From positions 1 through 43,026 of the forward strand of contig JABCTZ010000015.1 of the NCBI GenBank assembly GCA_018238155.1: 43,026 nucleotides of DNA. Direction: 5' to 3'. The position numbers and the translations under genes are program-made. The DNA comes from Candidatus Heimdallarchaeota archaeon. Lineage in GTDB: Archaea; Asgardarchaeota; Heimdallarchaeia; JABLTI01. This document shows, piece after piece, positions 41,298 through 43,026 of the stretch. Numbering within the stretch: the first letter of the stretch is position 1; every line of letters begins with the position of its first letter. The notes under the pieces were generated by a model. That model saw only the letters and a list, made by a program, of their open reading frames with translations. It was not told the origin of the DNA and made no database searches.

Positions 41298-42284
41298 ATG
41301 AATAAAAACATCGAGAATAGTTTACCCTTATTCATTTATGGTAAAGATCCAATTTATGCTTATATCATTGCAAATGAGCTTATTGTTTTGGAGAAGTTTG
41401 GTGGATTTCGCAACCAGTCAGCGTTAGCATTACATTTCTTATATAAACTTTCTAACAACAGATTAACAAAGGATATTATACCATCTGGATTATCAAAATA
41501 TCTTCAAAATGTAAAACAGTCACAACCATGTATTTGTGGTAAGTACAAATATGAATACTCCGATAACAGCTGCTTAGCTCTCAAACTAGAGATACAAAAG
41601 AAAAAAAAATCGGATAAAATAATTCAATTAAGTGATTTTGCTCTACTTGAATCGAATAATTCATCTAAGGTATGTGTAAATAAATTTGATTTTAGAACTC
41701 ATATATCAGCGAATGAAGCTTTTATTCTGTTTGCCAATATAGTATTTGAGGCCAAGGGAAATATATTGCATTGTAATAATTACTTGCAAACTATACCATT
41801 CGATAAAAAGCAATACATAGAAGTCTTTGATCAACATACACGAATCAATAAATCGGGCTATTCATATCAAATAGAATTATTTTGTCTTGATTATTTTGAA
41901 TACCTACTTGAACAATTAAAAACAAATAAAATTAGTCCGGAAATGATTCTCAGATTAAGTGGACCAAATCTAATTACTACATTAGCTAGTTTCGATTTAC
42001 AAACACGTACTTATGTTTTTGAAAAATTAACCAAACTAAATGAATCAATAGAATTCCTAACAATAAATGAACAAATCTGTTACTCTGTTATGTTTTTGCA
42101 TTCTAGTAACTTGTCTTACTTGCCGGAGTTTTCTCAATTATATAATTTATATATTAAGAATGTTAAGAAATTAATTGCTTTTCATACAAAGAAATTTCCT
42201 GAAAGTGGTAGTGGTGAAATTGAAAACAGAGAATCTCTATTCAAACAATATCTTGGCAATGATTACCAGTATAAACAGTATTGA
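41298..42284 (+). CDS. Protein of unknown function
   Basis: The 328-residue product is soluble and has no recognised domain. A short cysteine pair occurs at CICGKYKYEYSDNSC (about 74-88), too little for a zinc finger call. The segment HISANEAFILFANIVFEAKG resembles part of the 78-aa protein at 9763-9999 (QQAFILFANNYIAFYGN). The rest is helical, with ILRLSGPNLITTLASFDLQT and a lysine-rich end. A small gene follows after 37 bases. Confidence 0.65.
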   Translation: MNKNIENSLPLFIYGKDPIYAYIIANELIVLEKFGGFRNQSALALHFLYKLSNNRLTKDIIPSGLSKYLQNVKQSQPCICGKYKYEYSDNSCLALKLEIQKKKKSDKIIQLSDFALLESNNSSKVCVNKFDFRTHISANEAFILFANIVFEAKGNILHCNNYLQTIPFDKKQYIEVFDQHTRINKSGYSYQIELFCLDYFEYLLEQLKTNKISPEMILRLSGPNLITTLASFDLQTRTYVFEKLTKLNESIEFLTINEQICYSVMFLHSSNLSYLPEFSQLYNLYIKNVKKLIAFHTKKFPESGSGEIENRESLFKQYLGNDYQYKQY

Positions 42285-42321
42285 TTATGGGGTTAGCTGA
42301 ATAGAATTTCTAAACCTCGTT

Positions 42322-42558
42322 ATGAACCCATTAAATGATTATCATATTCGAGTTTGCAGAGCTTCAGAGAAAATAACTGACCCAGTAAAAACTGATTGTA
42401 TTTTCAAATTTAGTAAAGAGAGTATCACTGAAATACCAATTATGTGGAATAAACATTTGCCCGAGTTGGGAAAATGCAAGAATAGAGATAATTTTGGTTA
42501 TGCTATTACTGGTCATCGACGGGATGATAATTACTTTGATTTAGAGGATTTACAATAA
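42322..42558 (+). CDS. Small protein of unknown function
   Basis: The 78-residue product (MNPLNDYHIRVCRASEKITD and on) has no recognised motif, signal or membrane helix. It is 37 bases downstream of the 328-aa gene on the same strand and may form an operon with it. The size and composition are protein-like but unsupported by homology. Confidence 0.45.
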   Translation: MNPLNDYHIRVCRASEKITDPVKTDCIFKFSKESITEIPIMWNKHLPELGKCKNRDNFGYAITGHRRDDNYFDLEDLQ

Positions 42559-42716
42559 TTACATTTGTAATCACCTTTTTCTAAGAAACTTAATAATCTT
42601 TTAGAAATGATAAACAATTGTTTCGTTAGATGCGTCAGAGTAAGAAGAAGAAAAGAGTCTATTTAAGAAATTTTATCGAAAACCAATAACCAATTTTTTT
42701 TGATGAGAGAATAAAA

Positions 42717-43026
42717 ATGAATACAAAAAAACTCACTACTCTGAGAGATTTACTAGTTGAGCTTTCTAAATTCGATGAAGATAATAAAGAAAAGAGAGCG
42801 CAAATAATTGAATCGTTTTCTTTTAAGGACAATCTAGAAACTCTCAATGAATCTGAACTTTCCATAGAGGAAATCAGTGAATTATTAGAACCAATAATGA
42901 TTGCTGATAATGATATTGCGAATGACCTAGTGGATATTTTAGGAATTGAATACTTTGCTGAGAAAGTGAATTCATCTGATAGTGTTACACAAGTAGCTAA
43001 ACTTATTGATCAAATTGAATTTATAT
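42717..43026 (+). CDS. Unknown protein, N-terminal part (runs off window)
   Basis: An ATG at 42717 opens a frame that stays open to the window end (103 codons). It starts MNTKKLTTLRDLLVELSKFD and is acidic and helical, with FKDNLETLNESELSIEEISE. It could be the start of a HEAT-like or unknown helical protein, but too little is visible to name it. Confidence 0.6.
   Translation, partial: MNTKKLTTLRDLLVELSKFDEDNKEKRAQIIESFSFKDNLETLNESELSIEEISELLEPIMIADNDIANDLVDILGIEYFAEKVNSSDSVTQVAKLIDQIEFI

Noticed and set aside
42659..42865. 68-codon leftward frame near the window end
   Set aside because: It is antisense to the open frame starting at 42717, which has better composition and runs to the window edge.
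1..43026. Transposase or insertion-sequence genes
   Set aside because: No DDE, HUH or OrfB-like protein was seen among the reading frames, and the duplicated blocks lack terminal inverted repeats.

Overview
The window looks like chromosomal DNA of an AT-rich archaeon. Several genes have a TATA box 23-30 bases upstream of a start codon with no leader and no Shine-Dalgarno site (for example 34739, 35848, 39925, 10882). Exported proteins with a C-terminal membrane anchor and basic tail, a Bles03-like protein, a HhH-GPD glycosylase, and a two-permease/two-ATPase ABC pair are all compatible with an Asgard (Promethearchaeota/Heimdallarchaeia-like) lineage. That placement is inference; there is no rRNA or other marker gene here.

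The main feature is a repeat of about 60-75 bp with the core CCCTTCAAGAAGAAGCGAGG. I find about 18 clear and 3 decayed copies. All are in the same (+) orientation, whatever the direction of the flanking genes. From 0.1 to 9.75 kb, and again from 22.4 to 28.7 kb, the copies cut the DNA into units of one gene or one two-gene module. The first run holds a TY-Chap-like gene, VapBC, DUF433/DUF5615, DUF433 with a frameshifted DUF5615, an exported protein, a membrane RING-like protein, MNT/HEPN, a GNAT acetyltransferase, a DUF6516-like pair and RelE with its antitoxin. A VapB start lies at the left edge. This layout resembles the cassette array of a large integron: same-direction recombination sites, single-module cassettes, many toxin-antitoxin pairs and acetyltransferases, and many gene fragments. 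The repeat does not show the canonical attC ends and no integrase is present, so the array is a candidate, not a demonstrated integron.

Region by region: 0-10.3 kb is the toxin-antitoxin-rich repeat array. 10.4-15.5 kb carries an FtsX-type ABC permease and its double ATPase. 15.5-28.6 kb is mostly surface and exported proteins (a caspase/legumain-like peptidase with a frameshift, LRR protein, subtilisin-like protease and its decayed duplicate, two exported proteins of unknown function) plus an OB-fold/HEAT protein, a Bles03-like protein and an alpha/beta hydrolase, with several pseudogenes. 29.0-33.0 kb holds a small membrane protein, a large DUF285 (BspA/PARCEL-like) surface protein of visibly higher GC content, and a junction of two truncated genes. 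33.2-43.0 kb is more ordinary: winged-helix/nuclease-like protein, AlkA-like glycosylase, YccF protein, metallo-beta-lactamase-fold hydrolase, zinc alcohol dehydrogenase, NmrA-like protein, TPR protein, GNAT, methyltransferase and unknown proteins. The repeat fades out here.

Gene remnants are frequent: C-terminal or N-terminal pieces of the 483-aa exported protein, the subtilase, the LRR protein, the 306-aa exported protein and an arginase-family gene. This fits a region of repeated gain, duplication and decay.
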